NCBI GenBank assembly: GCA_963708625.1
Contig: CAVPSV010000002.1
Coordinates: 1,054,001-1,118,000 of the forward strand
Reading direction: 5' to 3'
DNA length: 64,000 nucleotides
Origin: DASXIF01 sp036498145
GTDB taxonomy: Bacteria > Actinomycetota > Actinomycetes > Mycobacteriales > Jatrophihabitantaceae
How positions within the stretch are numbered: the stretch's first letter is position 1; each line of letters opens with the position of its first letter. This document shows positions 63,647 to 64,000 of the stretch, one piece after another. The position numbers and the translations under genes are program-made. The notes under the pieces are model-generated. The model was not told the DNA's origin. It made no database searches and saw nothing but the letters and a program-made list of their open reading frames with translations.

Positions 63647-64000
63647 GCGCGGATCCGCTCGGGCATCGGCGCGGTCGGAGCCTGCGCCGGCCGGGGTCGC
63701 GCATCGGTCCTTGCCACGCGGGTCCGCGGGGTGAGCACGGGCGGTGGTGCCAGCACCGCGGGCAGCGCCGCGATCAGGACGGCAAGGGTGGGTATCAGCG
63801 GAAGCGGCGGCCAGTGCGGCGGATCGAAACTGGGATTGAGTGCTACGGCTGGGTAGCCGATGCCCGCGCAGAACACAATCGCGCAGAGCACGCCGCAGCC
63901 GACGACAATCCACTCCGGACCGAGCCACATATCGGGGCGATAGCGGGTGCGTCGCGCCCGCCGGCTGCCCCAGATCAGTCCTGCCCCGCACAGCGCCGTG
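63643..64000 (-). CDS. ECF transporter T component (EcfT/CbiQ-like), partial
   Basis: The gene runs in from the right edge; only its C-terminal ~118 residues are present. They read WGSRRARRTRYRPD, then a membrane helix (EWIVVGCGVLCAIVFCAG), YPAVALNPSFDPPHWPPLPLIP, another helix and a cytoplasmic tail. The basic R-x-R-x-R-Y-R-P-D segment and the helix pattern match the coupling domain of EcfT. The stop overlaps the ATPase start. The start lies outside the window. Confidence 0.75.
   Translation of the reverse strand, partial: TALCGAGLIWGSRRARRTRYRPDMWLGPEWIVVGCGVLCAIVFCAGIGYPAVALNPSFDPPHWPPLPLIPTLAVLIAALPAVLAPPPVLTPRTRVARTDARPRPAQAPTAPMPERIRA

Noticed and set aside
61868..63856. Long plus-strand frame of 662 residues opposite the ECF operon
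   Set aside because: It is a shadow of the ATPase and S component. The real genes have complete motifs and coupled starts.

Overview
The window is GC-rich DNA with long open frames, frequent GTG starts and many 4-base stop/start overlaps. Its gene families are typical of Actinomycetota: F420-type luciferase-like oxidoreductase, SARP/BTAD regulator, 13E12-type HNH protein, DUF6221, DUF2510-CPBP protease and fused carboxyltransferase. A soil-type Frankiales/Jatrophihabitans-like actinobacterium would fit, but the genus is a guess. No rRNA, complete tRNA or CRISPR array is visible. The left edge carries a 3' fragment of a Met-tRNA-like sequence that looks like an old attachment site. || Layout. 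0.4-2.5 kb: small monooxygenase-like protein, META-like lipoprotein, RCK potassium channel. 2.6-13.8 kb: accessory region. It holds a broken DUF4157 toxin-like gene with GSHY repeats, a translationally coupled HEAT-like partner, helical proteins of unknown function, and a zinc-ribbon/AIM24 (three copies) + membrane protein + SPFH/zinc-ribbon + coiled-coil cluster. 13.9-18 kb: DapB-like oxidoreductase and two acyl-CoA dehydrogenases. 18-23 kb: secreted alpha/beta hydrolase, cyclic-nucleotide-binding protein, and a frameshift-ridden operon (esterase, SDR, carboxymuconolactone-decarboxylase-like). 23.2-28.9 kb: rhomboid, MarR/flavin reductase pair, and a zinc/manganese-type ABC operon with a Zur-like box. 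28.9-36 kb: HpnA-like epimerase, membrane proteins, SDR, ferredoxin reductase, GNAT. 36-42.3 kb: signalling island (response regulator, double histidine kinase, receiver-cyclase-SARP fusion, two cyclic-nucleotide-binding proteins). 42.3-50.6 kb: AraC regulator/F420 oxidoreductase, fused carboxyltransferase, CPBP protease, small proteins, STAS, first GH16 enzyme. 50.7-57.8 kb: molybdopterin oxidoreductase, VOC proteins, 13E12 HNH protein, two more GH16 enzymes, HIT protein. 57.8-64 kb: second helical family member, gluconate kinase and permease, NlpC/P60-like protein, and an ECF vitamin/metal transporter operon running off the right edge. || Three themes stand out. First, the toxin-like/AIM24/SPFH accessory region, whose helical protein at 6.1 kb has a clear paralogue at 57.8 kb beside an NlpC/P60-like protein. 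Second, the 36-42 kb operon, which appears to link histidine-aspartate phosphorelay, cyclic-nucleotide synthesis and SARP-type DNA binding, with cyclic-nucleotide receptors next door. Third, a 50-bp palindromic element with a conserved CGCTATAGCG centre, present three times between 18 and 29 kb. || Caveat: several genes are broken by single-base indels, concentrated at 3.9-5 kb and 20.5-23.1 kb, with isolated cases at 9.7, 52.1 and 59.9 kb. Most other genes are intact, so local sequencing or assembly error is at least as likely as true gene decay.
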